Notes: generated by a model not told the origin, from the letters alone. DNA of 64,000 nucleotides from Cutibacterium avidum ATCC 25577 (GCF_000227295.1 NZ_JH165054.1:620693-684692), one strand, 5' to 3'; positions 1 to 8,999 are shown, counted from the stretch's first letter. A program made the numbers and translations.

Positions 1-386
1 CACCCACACCCAGCCCTTCAGTTTCACCCAGTAGCGCCCGGGCCGCCATTGTCAACTACGCCAAGGCACAGGTGGGTAAGGCCTACATCTGGGGAGGCGA
101 GGGTCCAATCGGCTTCGATTGTTCCGGCCTGGTGTTGAAGGCGTACCAGCAGGCTGGAATCTATCTGCCTCACTACTCAGGGTCGCAGATCGCGCGTGGC
201 CATCGCATTTCCTTGGACGAGATCCAGCCAGGAGACCTCTTTGCCAAGCCAGGCGGCGGTCACGTCGCCATCTACGTCGGTAACGGGCAGATAGTGGAAG
301 CAGCGAACCCACGTGCTGGAGTACGCCTCACCTCCATCTACTCCTCGTTGTACCCACTTCGCATTAATTCGAACATCCTCGACTGA
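1..386 (+). CDS. NlpC/P60 family cell-wall peptidase, C-terminal part (5' end outside window)
   Basis: The reading frame is open from position 3 to a TGA at 384-386, so the gene begins before the window. The visible part has a Pro/Ser-rich linker (PTPSPSVSPSS) and then an NlpC/P60 domain: IVNYAKAQVGKAY, then WGGEGPIGFDCSGL with the catalytic Cys in FDCSGL, and GGGHVAIYVG with the catalytic His. The family consists of secreted gamma-D-Glu-diamino acid endopeptidases that cut peptidoglycan stem peptides. The linker suggests a repeat or coiled-coil N-terminal region upstream, but this cannot be seen. An intrinsic terminator follows directly. Confidence 0.9.
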   Translation, partial: PTPSPSVSPSSARAAIVNYAKAQVGKAYIWGGEGPIGFDCSGLVLKAYQQAGIYLPHYSGSQIARGHRISLDEIQPGDLFAKPGGGHVAIYVGNGQIVEAANPRAGVRLTSIYSSLYPLRINSNILD

Positions 387-395
387 ACCACCGCA

Positions 396-427
396 ACGCC
401 GGCAACCCTCAAAGGAGTTGCCGGCGT
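396..427 (+). terminator. Stem-loop after NlpC/P60 gene
   Basis: An 11-bp perfect inverted repeat (ACGCCGGCAAC / GTTGCCGGCGT) with a 10-nt loop lies 9 nt after the stop codon. There is no long T-run, as is common in high-GC actinobacteria. Confidence 0.7.
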
Positions 428-550
428 GTGTAATTTCTGGCTTGCCGGAGACCCCGGCGGTCAGAATTTCGAACCGCCGATTTCTCGCCTGTGATGTGAC
501 CTAGATATGATGGTCTAGTTCGGCGGTCGCCATTGGTCCGCATCCGCTGA

Positions 551-623
551 GTCCCGGTCGTCCAGAGGCCTAGGACACCGCCCTTTCAAGGCGGCAACGC
601 GGGTTCGAATCCCGTCCGGGATA
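551..623 (+). tRNA. tRNA-Glu (anticodon TTC)
   Basis: The 73-nt cloverleaf has acceptor arms GTCCCGG / CCGGGAT (first pair G-U), an anticodon stem CCGCC / GGCGG enclosing loop CTTTCAA (anticodon TTC) and a T-loop GTTCGAAT. The discriminator base is A. CCA is not encoded. Confidence 0.96.
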
Positions 624-631
624 CGTCCAGA

Positions 632-663
632 GCCCTGTACCGAATTCGGTACAGGGCCTTTTC
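632..663 (+). terminator. Terminator of tRNA-Glu
   Basis: A perfect palindrome (GCCCTGTACCGAA / TTCGGTACAGGGC, 632-657) is followed by CTTTTC. It starts 8 nt after the tRNA. Confidence 0.85.
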
Positions 664-985
664 ATGCTCTACGGACGCCTTCTCACGTGACCACACTCCC
701 CATCGCACCCCATCCCCCTCGTCTCCTAGAGTGTCGAAGTCCTCGACACCGTCTGGACACTCACTGTTCGAAGTCCATTCCGCACCATCTCCACCCCGAA
801 AGCATCTCGTTATGTTCACTCAGAGTGAACAAGACAGCATTGCGGACAGCGTCGCAGAGAGAAAGTAACACCCCTAGTCACAGCGTCTTTGAGCCTCAAT
901 TCCAGACTCGATTTCCCTTCCACCCCAAAACCTTGCTATATTTTTCGAGCTGCCTGAGGCAGCGGTCAGGACTCGAAAGAGCCAA
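664..985. other. Gap between tRNA-Glu and tRNA-Asp with no gene seen
   Basis: I see no convincing coding frame or RNA fold here. The stretch is less GC-rich than the flanks, and CTATATTTTTCG near 937 may contribute to a tRNA-Asp promoter, but no clear -35/-10 pair could be assigned. Confidence 0.4.
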
Positions 986-1059
986 GGCCCCGTAGCGCAG
1001 TTGGTTAGCGCGCCGCCCTGTCACGGCGGAGGTCGTGGGTTCAAGTCCCATCGGGGTCG
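986..1059 (+). tRNA. tRNA-Asp (anticodon GTC)
   Basis: The 74-nt cloverleaf has acceptor arms GGCCCCG / CGGGGTC, an anticodon stem CCGCC / GGCGG with loop CTGTCAC (anticodon GTC) and T-loop GTTCAAGT. The discriminator is G, as in bacterial tRNA-Asp. CCA is not encoded. Confidence 0.96.
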
Positions 1060-1062
1060 CTG

Positions 1063-1090
1063 AAGCGGTGATGAGTTCATCACCGCTTTC
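1063..1090 (+). terminator. Terminator of tRNA-Asp
   Basis: A 12-bp inverted repeat (AAGCGGTGATGA / TCATCACCGCTT) starts 3 nt after the tRNA. The right arm runs into CTTTCG. Confidence 0.8.
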
Positions 1091-1120
1091 GTGTTCATGA
1101 GACCTTTGCATGGACGCGAT

Positions 1121-1194
1121 GGCCGGGTAGCTCAGTTGGTAGCAGCGTTCGCCTGAAAAGTGAAAGGTCACCGGTTCGACCCCGGTCCCGGCCA
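1121..1194 (+). tRNA. tRNA-Phe (anticodon GAA)
   Basis: The cloverleaf has acceptor arms GGCCGGG / CCCGGCC, an anticodon stem TTCGC / GTGAA (one G-U pair) with loop CTGAAAA (anticodon GAA) and T-loop GTTCGACC. The discriminator is A. CCA is not encoded. Confidence 0.95.
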
Positions 1195-1657
1195 CCCCAA
1201 AGAACGTTCTGTAATGCTGCAGACCGCTCAGCTTCCGCCTGGTCTTTCATACAAGTCATATCTTGACTGACTCTGTGGCCTCACGGCTTCCCTGCCAGGA
1301 TCCTCGGCGCCAATCCCGTCGCGCATTGCGCCCAGCGGGTTCAATATCGTCCACGAAAGCGGCTCAGGAACCTCGACGACGGTGAATCTCATCGGTTCTG
1401 TGTAACTACTACGTCGCTCTTCCCCCAGCGTCGTCTCTGACCTCCAGCATTCGAAGTCCTCGGCAGGGTCCGATCCCGAACTCGTGGCCAAGAGCGTCTA
1501 CCGCTACCGCTTCAGAACCAGCGCTGATGGCCCCATTCAAGGTTCGACAGCCCGGAGAGACCGCGAGTCATGGAACGTGCACGTTCAACAACTCGAAAGG
1601 GGCAGGCGACAATCTCGCCTGCCCTTCGTCACATCCCCAGGAGGATGCGTCAGCGAA
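1195..1657. other. Gap between tRNA-Phe and the sugar ABC operon
   Basis: Apart from the stem-loop at 1600-1624 I see no supported gene. Open frames on both strands here have no recognisable motif and no plausible ribosome-binding site. Confidence 0.4.
1600..1624 (-). terminator. Terminator of the sugar ABC operon
   Basis: A 10-bp perfect stem (GGGCAGGCGA / TCGCCTGCCC) with a 5-nt loop lies about 35 nt beyond the stop of the last permease gene. Read on the minus strand the right arm is followed by CTTTC. Confidence 0.8.
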
Positions 1658-2590
1658 TCACTTCACCGATCCACTCATGAGACCGGACACGAAGTACTTG
1701 CCCAGAGCGATGTACACCAGCAGGGTCGGCAGGCAGGCGACGAGCACGCCAGCCATGATCTGCGGGTAGTTCGGGTTCTGCCCGGACGCCAGGGCGTTCA
1801 GACCGAAGGTGACCGGACCATTGTTCTGGTTCGTCAGGAACAGCGCGAAGAGGAAGTCATTCCATGCGCTGGTGAACTGCCAGATGAGGGTCACGACGAA
1901 GCCGGGAATCGACACCGGAAGGACGATCTTGGCGTAGGTCGAGATCGTGGCGGCACCGTCCACACGAGCCGCCTCAATGATCTCCGAGGGCACTGCGGTG
2001 GCGTAGTAGTTGCGGAAGATCAGCGTGCAGATCGGGATGCCGTAGACAATGTGACACAAGATCAGGGTGGGAATACCGGCGAACCACGGAGCTCCCTGCT
2101 GAATGTCCAGCATCATGCCCGACAACGGGATCATGATGGCCTGGTAGGGAATGAACATTCCGAACAGGAAGAGCACGAAGATGACGTGGGATCCAGGGAA
2201 CTTCCACTTCGCGAAGACGTAACCATTCAGGGATCCCAGAATGGCCGAGAGGATGGCTGCCAGCACAGCCATGACGAGGGACCGTCCCATGGCAGGAGCC
2301 AGGGCGTCCCAAGCGGCCTGCCAGCCGCCCACGGACCACACTCGAGGCAACTTCCACGCCGTTGACTGATCGTAGCCAGATGGCGTCTTGAAGCTCGTCA
2401 CGAGCAGGGCGTAGGCGGGAGTGAGAACAAGTACTGCGAAGAACACCAGAAGGACGTAGCGGACCGCACCCATGGTCTTCTGGGCAGGGGTGCGACGGCG
2501 ACGACGCTTCGGCATGTCGGTCAGGGCGTCACCGGGCAAGGTGGCATTGGGAGGCACGCTGGCCTCGCCCGGAAGCACTGTGGTGGTCAT
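1658..2590 (-). CDS. Sugar ABC transporter permease, MalG-like
   Basis: This 310-residue inner-membrane subunit belongs to the binding-protein-dependent permease family of carbohydrate (CUT1-type) importers. It has a basic N-terminus (KRRRRR near residue 28), about six hydrophobic segments and the cytoplasmic EAA loop EAARVDGAATISTYAKIVLP that docks the ATPase. It overlaps the stop of the upstream permease by one base (TGATG), so the two are probably translationally coupled and form a heterodimer. With the glucose/mannose-type binding lipoprotein upstream it probably imports a hexose; the substrate is inferred. Confidence 0.9.
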   Translation of the reverse strand: MTTTVLPGEASVPPNATLPGDALTDMPKRRRRRTPAQKTMGAVRYVLLVFFAVLVLTPAYALLVTSFKTPSGYDQSTAWKLPRVWSVGGWQAAWDALAPAMGRSLVMAVLAAILSAILGSLNGYVFAKWKFPGSHVIFVLFLFGMFIPYQAIMIPLSGMMLDIQQGAPWFAGIPTLILCHIVYGIPICTLIFRNYYATAVPSEIIEAARVDGAATISTYAKIVLPVSIPGFVVTLIWQFTSAWNDFLFALFLTNQNNGPVTFGLNALASGQNPNYPQIMAGVLVACLPTLLVYIALGKYFVSGLMSGSVK

Positions 2591-3486
2591 CAGCGTCCTC
2601 CCCTCTCAGTGCGGTTGGTGTAGATCAGGTAAGGCACGACGACCACAGCCACGATGACCAACAGGATCGTCGCGTTGGCGGCGGCTGCCGTCGGGTTGTT
2701 GAGCTGGAACATCTGGGTCCACATCAAGGTGGCAGGCACCTCAGCCGTGTAGGAGCTCTGGCCGGCAATGGCGTAGATGAGGTCGAACATCTTCATCGAC
2801 ATGTGCCCAACGATGATGAGGGCGCTCAGGGCGATCGGCGAGAGCTGCGGGAACAGCACATTCCAGTAGAGCTTGAACTCGGAGGCTCCGTCGACCCGTG
2901 CCGCCTCACGCTGGTCCTCGGAGATACCACGGAACCCAGCCAGGAAGAGAGCCATGATGTAGCCCGATAGCTGCCAGATCGCTGGGACGGCCATGGCAGC
3001 CATGTTGAACTTCCCGGATGAGTACCACGACGACTGCAAGCCGGGCATCCCCAGATGGACGAAGAGCTGGTTGAGACCGGTGGCTTGACCATCTTTGGCC
3101 GGGGAGAGCAACCACCGCCAGATGACGCCGGCAGCCACGAATGAGACGGCCATCGGGAACAGGAACACCGACCGGAAGAAGCCCTCACCGGTGACGCCCT
3201 TTTCCAACAGGAGAGCCCACAAGAGGCCGAAGACCATGGTTCCGGCAACGAAGACCACCGTCAGGACCAAGAGGTTCCACATGGCGTGCTGGTAGCGACC
3301 GTCGGCCAACAACTGGGAGTAGTTCTCCCAGCCACCGGGCGCCTTGATGCGTCCCGACTTGGTCTTGACCCGAACCAGCGAAGTGAAGACGGTCTTTCCG
3401 ATGAAGCCGTAGACGAAGATACCGACGAGGATGATTGACGGCAGTACGAGGAGAAAGCTCGGAAGCCAGCGTCTCACTCTTTTCAT
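2590..3486 (-). CDS. Sugar ABC transporter permease, MalF-like
   Basis: This 298-residue membrane protein starts MKRVRRWLPSFLLVLPS. The ATG at 3486 was preferred because GGGAG lies 8 nt upstream, whereas the 30 extra codons further up look non-coding. It has six to seven hydrophobic segments and an EAA-type loop (EAARVDGASEFKLYWNVLFP). It pairs with the following MalG-like permease to form the translocation pore. No ATP-binding subunit is encoded in the operon, so a shared ATPase (MsiK-type, as known in other actinobacteria) probably energises it. Confidence 0.9.
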   Translation of the reverse strand: MKRVRRWLPSFLLVLPSIILVGIFVYGFIGKTVFTSLVRVKTKSGRIKAPGGWENYSQLLADGRYQHAMWNLLVLTVVFVAGTMVFGLLWALLLEKGVTGEGFFRSVFLFPMAVSFVAAGVIWRWLLSPAKDGQATGLNQLFVHLGMPGLQSSWYSSGKFNMAAMAVPAIWQLSGYIMALFLAGFRGISEDQREAARVDGASEFKLYWNVLFPQLSPIALSALIIVGHMSMKMFDLIYAIAGQSSYTAEVPATLMWTQMFQLNNPTAAAANATILLVIVAVVVVPYLIYTNRTERGGR

Positions 3487-3607
3487 GATGAAATCTCCCG
3501 GATTCTGGGGGTGACAACTACGACAGAGTGCCCTGAAGGCGTGCACGAACTCCTGACGCCGTCTCACCACCAGCACGACGAGATGTCAGGAGCAGCGCCT
3601 CCGGCGT

Positions 3608-3639
3608 GGTGTGGGGCCGGCCAGCACGAGCCCCACACC
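3608..3639 (-). terminator. Intra-operon stem-loop after the binding-protein gene
   Basis: A 10-bp inverted repeat (GGTGTGGGGC / GCCCCACACC) with a 12-nt loop lies between the binding-protein stop and the first permease. There is no T-run on the minus strand. Such hairpins often attenuate or stabilise mRNA so that the binding protein is made in excess of the permeases; that role is inferred. Confidence 0.6.
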
Positions 3640-3660
3640 AGTCGCGCCGGAATCAGACGG

Positions 3661-4971
3661 TCACTTGCCGTACTTGTTGTGTGCGGCCGCCAGCGAGGAG
3701 GCCAGGTTGTCGGTGTTCTTGTCCTGGTAGAACTTGCTCATCGCGGTGTTGATCTCGGAGCTCCAGGCCAACGAGACAGCAGCACCGTGGGCGATCGAGG
3801 AGACGATCGGCAGGTCCTTGAAGTCCTTCATGGCGTCCTGCTGGTACTTGCTGAATCCGTCCGGCTTGACGTCGGTACGGGCCGGGATGGATCCCTTGAT
3901 CTTGTTGAAGGACTCCTGGGCCTCGGCGGAACCGACGAAGCGCAACCAGTCCTTGGTGGCCTCGGAGTTCTTGGTGCCGGTCGGCAGGGTGAAGGAGTCG
4001 GCCAGGAAGTCGTAGACGATCTCCTTGCCAGGCACCGCGAAGGCGGTGTAGTCGGTGCCGTACTTCTTGCCCTTCATGTCGAACTCGGCGACGGCCCAGT
4101 CACCCATGACGTTGTAGGCCGCCTTCCCAGAAGCAACCATGTCGGTCGCGGCCGGCCAGTCGTCACCGTCGGAGGCGGTGTTGGTGAAGGTGAGGACCTT
4201 CTTGTAATCCTCGATGGCGGTCTTGACCTCGGGGCTGTCCCACTTGCCGTCCGGGGTGAACAGCTTGTTGTAGCCGTCGGCACCCAGATCGGCAGCCAGG
4301 ATGGATTCGAAGAGCTCGGTCTGGGTCCAGGTGCCACCAACGGACAGCGGGGTGGCGACGCCGGAGGCCTTGACCTTCTCCATGTCGGCAATCCAGCCCT
4401 TGACGTCCGTCGGGGTCTTGGTGATGCCAGCCTTCTTGAGCAGAACTGAGTTGGCCCACACGACATTGGCGCGATGGATGTCGACCGGCACCGAATAGAT
4501 GTGGCCGTCAACGGTCAGACGATCGGTGAGGGTCTTCGGAAAGACCGACTCCCCACCGAGCTCCTTGATAATGCCGTCAACAGGCTCGATCTGCTCGTTG
4601 TCGATGTAGTCGGTCAGCTCAGCACCGGCGTGGCCCTGGAAGGAGCCCGGAGGGTTGCCGTTCTTGAGGTCGGAAGCCAGCTTGGCCTTGGCGTTCGAGC
4701 CAGATCCGCCCGCGACGGCCAGATTCTTGAACTTGTCGTTCGGATACTTCTCGGCGAACATCTTCTCGAGGGCGTCGAGACCCTTCGCCTCGGAGCCGTC
4801 GGCCCACCAGGTGAACACGCCGACCTCGCCGCCGGCTCCGCCTGCCTTCGGGGTTGACGAGGACGTCGTCGTCGACTCCTTGCTCCCGCTCTCGTCAGTC
4901 GTGGTCGAGCTGCAGCCGGCCAGGACGAGCATCGATGCCGTCGCAAGGGCTGCGATCTTCTTCGCGTACAT
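3661..4971 (-). CDS. Sugar ABC transporter substrate-binding lipoprotein, glucose/mannose type
   Basis: This 436-residue lipoprotein starts MYAKKIAALATASMLVLAGC; the lipobox LAGC puts the lipidated Cys at residue 20. The ATG at 4971 was chosen because GGAGG lies 6 nt upstream and gives a normal signal peptide. A Ser/Thr-rich tether (STTTDESGSKESTTTSSST) precedes the family 1 binding fold (FTWWADGSE, PPGSFQGHAGAEL, YSVPVDIHRANVVW), which resembles glucose/mannose-binding proteins. It delivers the sugar to the two permeases encoded downstream. Hexose specificity is inferred from motif resemblance only. Confidence 0.9.
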   Translation of the reverse strand: MYAKKIAALATASMLVLAGCSSTTTDESGSKESTTTSSSTPKAGGAGGEVGVFTWWADGSEAKGLDALEKMFAEKYPNDKFKNLAVAGGSGSNAKAKLASDLKNGNPPGSFQGHAGAELTDYIDNEQIEPVDGIIKELGGESVFPKTLTDRLTVDGHIYSVPVDIHRANVVWANSVLLKKAGITKTPTDVKGWIADMEKVKASGVATPLSVGGTWTQTELFESILAADLGADGYNKLFTPDGKWDSPEVKTAIEDYKKVLTFTNTASDGDDWPAATDMVASGKAAYNVMGDWAVAEFDMKGKKYGTDYTAFAVPGKEIVYDFLADSFTLPTGTKNSEATKDWLRFVGSAEAQESFNKIKGSIPARTDVKPDGFSKYQQDAMKDFKDLPIVSSIAHGAAVSLAWSSEINTAMSKFYQDKNTDNLASSLAAAHNKYGK

Positions 4972-5118
4972 TCCAAACCTCCGTGTGGTTCGGTCAGACC
5001 CCATCCCCCGGCCTCAGTGCCGCGGAGTTGATCTGCACCTGCTGGACGACGGTGCCCAGCAAGGGAAGTTTGACACAAAAATGTTAACGACGCTCAAGAA
5101 ACTGGTGGATGTGAGATT

Positions 5119-6075
5119 TCACGCTAAATATGCGCCCACCCACCGCTCCATCTCCGCAAAAACGTTGGCCCGCACTGACGGCGCGGAAAGCACCACGTCG
5201 TGCAGCCCACCCCGGACACGGACCAAGGTGAGATGGCGTCCCAGATTGACCGAGGCACGGGCCAACCTCTCGACGTCGAGAACGGTGTCGGCTGACCTCA
5301 TGGACGGCTTCCAGGTCGCGGACAGGTCGCTGCGATCCGAGATCAGCACCAACATCGGGACGTCTATGTGAAGCCCTTGGGCCACCGCCTGATGGCCGTC
5401 AAGAATGGCAGCCAACCAGCCGGCACGAATGACGAATGGCGCCCAGGACGGGTCCTTCACCTCGGGAACATCCCATTCACCGCCAAATTCACGACGGATG
5501 GTGCGGCCGAAGTTGTCTCGTGATGGAATGGGCAGCACAGTGGTGGGCTCCGCGATGCGCACTGACCGGGCCAGCGGTCCAGCCAGAGCCCTGGCGAGGA
5601 ATGACCCCTGCAGATCGATCCACGGGGAGTTGAGGATGACCCCGTCGACACGTCCCGGGTGGCGTGAGACCCACAAAGGTACGGTGAGCCCTCCGGTGGA
5701 GTGGCCCATCATCGTCACCGAGTCGTGGTCAGCGCGCAGCAATGACACCGCTGCGTTGATTTCCTCGTCGTACTCGGCGAGATCACGCACCCAACCAGCC
5801 ATCTGGCCAGGGACAAGATTCCGTCCATACCGACGCAAGTCGAGACCGAGGAAGTCATATCCCCAGCCCTCCACCGTCTTGGCAAGGTGGGCTTGGTAGA
5901 AGCAGTCTGACCAGCCGTGGACGTACAGCATTGCGCGGCCATGACGTGGCTCACGACGACGCACCACACAGGCAGTCAGGAGTCCGTCGGGGTCTCCGAC
6001 GGACTTGGCTGCGTGTGGGAGCCCGATCCGGGCATATTCAAACCCGTCGATCAGGGGGTCGTTGAGCCACCTCAT
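5119..6075 (-). CDS. Alpha/beta hydrolase, serine aminopeptidase S33/monoacylglycerol-lipase type
   Basis: The 318-residue product has the nucleophile elbow GHSTGG (around residue 126), the oxyanion-side motif YVHGWSD (near residue 52) and a C-terminal GGLHDVV carrying the likely catalytic His. There is no signal peptide, so it is cytoplasmic. It probably hydrolyses a lipid ester or a small ester, but no substrate can be assigned. It lies 15 bp after the DUF3073 gene on the same strand and may be cotranscribed with it and purFM. Confidence 0.85.
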   Translation of the reverse strand: MRWLNDPLIDGFEYARIGLPHAAKSVGDPDGLLTACVVRRREPRHGRAMLYVHGWSDCFYQAHLAKTVEGWGYDFLGLDLRRYGRNLVPGQMAGWVRDLAEYDEEINAAVSLLRADHDSVTMMGHSTGGLTVPLWVSRHPGRVDGVILNSPWIDLQGSFLARALAGPLARSVRIAEPTTVLPIPSRDNFGRTIRREFGGEWDVPEVKDPSWAPFVIRAGWLAAILDGHQAVAQGLHIDVPMLVLISDRSDLSATWKPSMRSADTVLDVERLARASVNLGRHLTLVRVRGGLHDVVLSAPSVRANVFAEMERWVGAYLA

Positions 6076-6090
6076 GGCCGCGTTACCGGC

Positions 6091-6294
6091 TCAGTCGTCC
6101 TCGCCGTAGTGGGCGTACTTCTCGGCAAGATCGGCATACTCGTCAGACAGGCCGTCCTCGTCATGAGGATCTTCCTGCTGACGATTGTCGCCTCTTAGCT
6201 CTCGCTCCAGTGACTCGAGATCCATGTTCACCGAGCGATACTTCAGATCGCGGGCAACCTTGGTCTGTTTCGCCTTTGCACGGCCGCGCCCCAT
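6091..6294 (-). CDS. DUF3073 family protein
   Basis: This 67-residue protein begins MGRGRAKAKQTKVARDLKYR and ends in a very acidic tail (YADLAEKYAHYGEDD). A basic head and acidic tail with this start are characteristic of the actinobacterial DUF3073 family, which is often encoded just after purM as it is here. The ATG at 6294 has GAGGGGG upstream on the minus strand; the longer frame lacks coding character. The function is unknown. Confidence 0.88.
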   Translation of the reverse strand: MGRGRAKAKQTKVARDLKYRSVNMDLESLERELRGDNRQQEDPHDEDGLSDEYADLAEKYAHYGEDD

Positions 6295-6429
6295 GTGGGT
6301 CGACCCCCTCGCTTCATCAATAGCGGCTTTGCCGCCCAAAATCATCAACTGTCGTGGGGCACAGGCTACCCGAGCGATGACCCCGGTACCAAAGTGGGCC
6401 ACCACAAGATTCATTTCCGGGCGAACGGC

Positions 6430-7497
6430 CTAACTGCGAGAATGGCTCGAAACCAGCACCGCCCCCGGTTCGTCGGGTCCGCCACGACGGGAAACATGAC
6501 CGCATTGCCATGCGGAAAGACCGCGACCGGCAAGCACCTCGATCGCTTCGGAGATGTTCGCCTCTGGCATGACGACGACCATTCCGACGCCCATGTTGAG
6601 AGTTGCCTCGATATCAGGTTGCGAGACGTCGCCCACCTGCTGGACGAGGGTGAAGATCGGAGCAGGAGTCCATGTCGACCGGTCAACAGTCGCGACGAGG
6701 TCGTCGGGAAGGACGCGGGCGAGGTTGTTGGCCAGTCCCCCACCTGTGACGTGGCTCATCGCGTGCACCTCGACCTGACGGACGAGGGCCAGCAGGTCGG
6801 ATGCATAGACGGTGGTGGGCTCCAGCAATTCCTCGCCGAGGGTGCGTCCCAGTTCGTCGACGTGACGATCAAGGGTCCAACCGGCGTCAGCCAGCAACAC
6901 CTTGCGGACCAGCGAGTAGCCGTTGGAGTGCAGCCCCGAGGAGGCCACCGCCAGCAGGGCGTCACCCTCCTGGACCCGCTGCGGGCCGAGGATCTCGTCG
7001 TACTCGACGGCCCCGGTGGTGGCACCTGCGACGTCGTACTCCTCGGGGGCCAGCAGGCCGGGATGCTCGGCCGTCTCGCCGCCGAGCAGTGAGCAGCCCG
7101 CCTTGGCGCAAGCAGCAGCGATGCCCTTGACGACATTCGCGATCCGGTTCGGATCGACGCGACCACAGGCGATGTAGTCGGTGACGAACCACGGCTCCGC
7201 GCCCACCACGACGAGATCGTCGACGAGCATGCCGACCAGGTCGAAGCCGATGGTGTCGTGGACGTCCATGGCCTGGGCGATGGCGACCTTGGTACCGACA
7301 CCGTCGGTGGAGGTGGCCAGCACCGGATGACGGTACTTCCCCAGCGCGGAGGCGTCGAAGAAACCAGCGAAGCCGCCCAGGCCGCCGAGAACCTCCGGAC
7401 GACGAGTGGCGGCCACGTGGGCCTTCATGAGGTCGACGGCACGCTCACCGGCCTCGATGTCGACGCCGGCACGGGCGTAGGCGGACTCGTTGCTCAC
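6430..7497 (-). CDS. purM: Phosphoribosylformylglycinamidine cyclo-ligase (AIR synthetase)
   Basis: PurM (355 residues) converts FGAM to aminoimidazole ribotide with ATP, the fifth step of purine synthesis. Family motifs include STDGVGTKVAIA, the GFDLVGMLVDDL segment, LLGGETAEHPG and GLHSNGYSLVRK. The GTG start has GAGGAG 5 nt upstream and overlaps the purF stop by 4 bases (GTGA), so the two are translationally coupled. Length is normal for the family. Confidence 0.97.
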   Translation of the reverse strand: MSNESAYARAGVDIEAGERAVDLMKAHVAATRRPEVLGGLGGFAGFFDASALGKYRHPVLATSTDGVGTKVAIAQAMDVHDTIGFDLVGMLVDDLVVVGAEPWFVTDYIACGRVDPNRIANVVKGIAAACAKAGCSLLGGETAEHPGLLAPEEYDVAGATTGAVEYDEILGPQRVQEGDALLAVASSGLHSNGYSLVRKVLLADAGWTLDRHVDELGRTLGEELLEPTTVYASDLLALVRQVEVHAMSHVTGGGLANNLARVLPDDLVATVDRSTWTPAPIFTLVQQVGDVSQPDIEATLNMGVGMVVVMPEANISEAIEVLAGRGLSAWQCGHVSRRGGPDEPGAVLVSSHSRS

Positions 7498-8999
7498 TGC
7501 TTCTCCTCATCGGGATCGGTATGGGTGGCATCGGCGACGACGTCTCGTGCGGATGCAGGCACCTGCACGGGGTAGACACCGTCGAAACAGGCCCGGCAAA
7601 GGTTGTCGGCATCGACGTGGGTGGCTCGGACGAGACCCTCCAGGCTGACATAGCCCAGCGAATCAGCGCCGATGGATCGGCAGATGTCCTCGACTTCCAG
7701 ACCAGGGGCGATGAGCTGGGCACGAGTGGCGAAGTCGATGCCGTAGAAGCAGGGCCATTCCACCGGTGGGGAGGAGATGCGCACGTGCACCTCGGCAGCT
7801 CCCGCCTCGCGCAACATCCGGACGAGCTGTCGCTGGGTGTTACCGCGCACGATGGAGTCGTCGACGACGACGATGCGGCGTCCCTCGATGACGTCACGCA
7901 GCGGGTTGAGCTTGAGACGGATGCCAAGGTTGCGCAGGGTCTGGGAGGGCTGGATGAAGGTTCTGCCGACATAGGAGTTCTTGACCAGACCCATGCCGTA
8001 GGGGATGCCGGACTCGTCGGCATAGCCGATGGCAGCCGGAGTGCCGGACTCGGGTACCGGGATGACGAGGTCGGCGTCGACGGGGTGTTCCTGGGCCAGG
8101 ATCTTGCCGATCTTGACGCGGACGTTGTGAATGCGTCGCCCGGCAATGACGGTGTCAGGACGGGCCAGGTAGACGTACTCGAAAATGCAGCCCTTGGGAC
8201 GGGCCTCGGCGAAGTGACTGGTGCGAAGACCGGCGGCATCGATGGCGATCATCTCGCCGGGCTCGATCTCGCGGACGAAGGTGCCGCCGACGATGTCAAT
8301 GGCAGCAGTTTCGGAGGCGACCACCCATCCGCTGGAGAGGCGGCCCAGCACGAGCGGCCTGATTCCCTGCGGGTCGCGGGCGGCACACAGGGTGTGGTCA
8401 TCCATGAAGACGAGGCTGAAGGCACCCTTGAGGTGAGGCAGCACCTGGGCGGCGACCTCTTCGAGGGTGCCGTCGTAGGTCGTCATGAGAGCGGTGACCA
8501 GCGAGGTGTCGTTGCTGGAGTCCATCCGGTCCTTGTGAGGAACATCGGTGTTCGGCGCGCGCTCGACGATGAGGGCCTCGAGGGCGTCGGTGTTGGTGAG
8601 GTTACCGTTGTGGGCCAGGGCGAGACCGCCACCACCCTGACGAGAGCGGAAGGTCGGCTGGGCGTTGTCCCAGACGCTCGCACCTGTCGTCGAGTATCGG
8701 GTGTGCCCGACGGCCATGTGGCCCCGGAGGGAGTTGAGGGTGGCCTCGTCAAAGACCTGGGAGACCAGTCCCATGTCCTTGAAGACCATCATTCGGCGAC
8801 CGTCCGACACCGCCATGCCAGCGGATTCCTGGCCTCGGTGTTGCAGGGCGTACATGCCGAAATAGGTGAGTTTGGACACCTCCTCACCAGGGGCATAGAT
8901 CCCGATGACGCCACAGGCGTCCTGGGGTCCATGGTCGTGGGGATCGAGGTCTGCGGTAAGCCTTCCGTCTGCGCGCGGCACGAGGCCACGGTATCGCAC
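7494..8999 (-). CDS. purF: Amidophosphoribosyltransferase
   Basis: PurF (501 residues) makes phosphoribosylamine from PRPP and glutamine, the committed step of purine synthesis. Cys29 in DACGVIG should be the N-terminal nucleophile after removal of a 28-residue propeptide. ALQHRGQESAG is the glutaminase loop and VVVDDSIVRGNT the PRPP-binding loop; CRACFDGVYP and other Cys residues fit the iron-sulfur form of the enzyme. The GTG start at 8999 is the furthest upstream choice, and a GTG at 8981 is possible. It is coupled to purM downstream. Confidence 0.96.
   Translation of the reverse strand: MRYRGLVPRADGRLTADLDPHDHGPQDACGVIGIYAPGEEVSKLTYFGMYALQHRGQESAGMAVSDGRRMMVFKDMGLVSQVFDEATLNSLRGHMAVGHTRYSTTGASVWDNAQPTFRSRQGGGGLALAHNGNLTNTDALEALIVERAPNTDVPHKDRMDSSNDTSLVTALMTTYDGTLEEVAAQVLPHLKGAFSLVFMDDHTLCAARDPQGIRPLVLGRLSSGWVVASETAAIDIVGGTFVREIEPGEMIAIDAAGLRTSHFAEARPKGCIFEYVYLARPDTVIAGRRIHNVRVKIGKILAQEHPVDADLVIPVPESGTPAAIGYADESGIPYGMGLVKNSYVGRTFIQPSQTLRNLGIRLKLNPLRDVIEGRRIVVVDDSIVRGNTQRQLVRMLREAGAAEVHVRISSPPVEWPCFYGIDFATRAQLIAPGLEVEDICRSIGADSLGYVSLEGLVRATHVDADNLCRACFDGVYPVQVPASARDVVADATHTDPDEEKQ

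Noticed and set aside
551-1194. tRNA-associated integration site (att) for a mobile element
   Set aside because: The three tRNAs are intact, no duplicated tRNA 3' end was noticed nearby, and no integrase or recombinase gene is in the window.
1228-1491. 87-codon minus-strand frame in the gap after tRNA-Phe
   Set aside because: No family resemblance, no ribosome-binding site, and no neighbour context.
1484-2365. Long plus-strand open frame opposite the sugar permease
   Set aside because: It is antisense to a clearly recognised permease, lacks family motifs, and is a composition shadow of GC-rich coding DNA.
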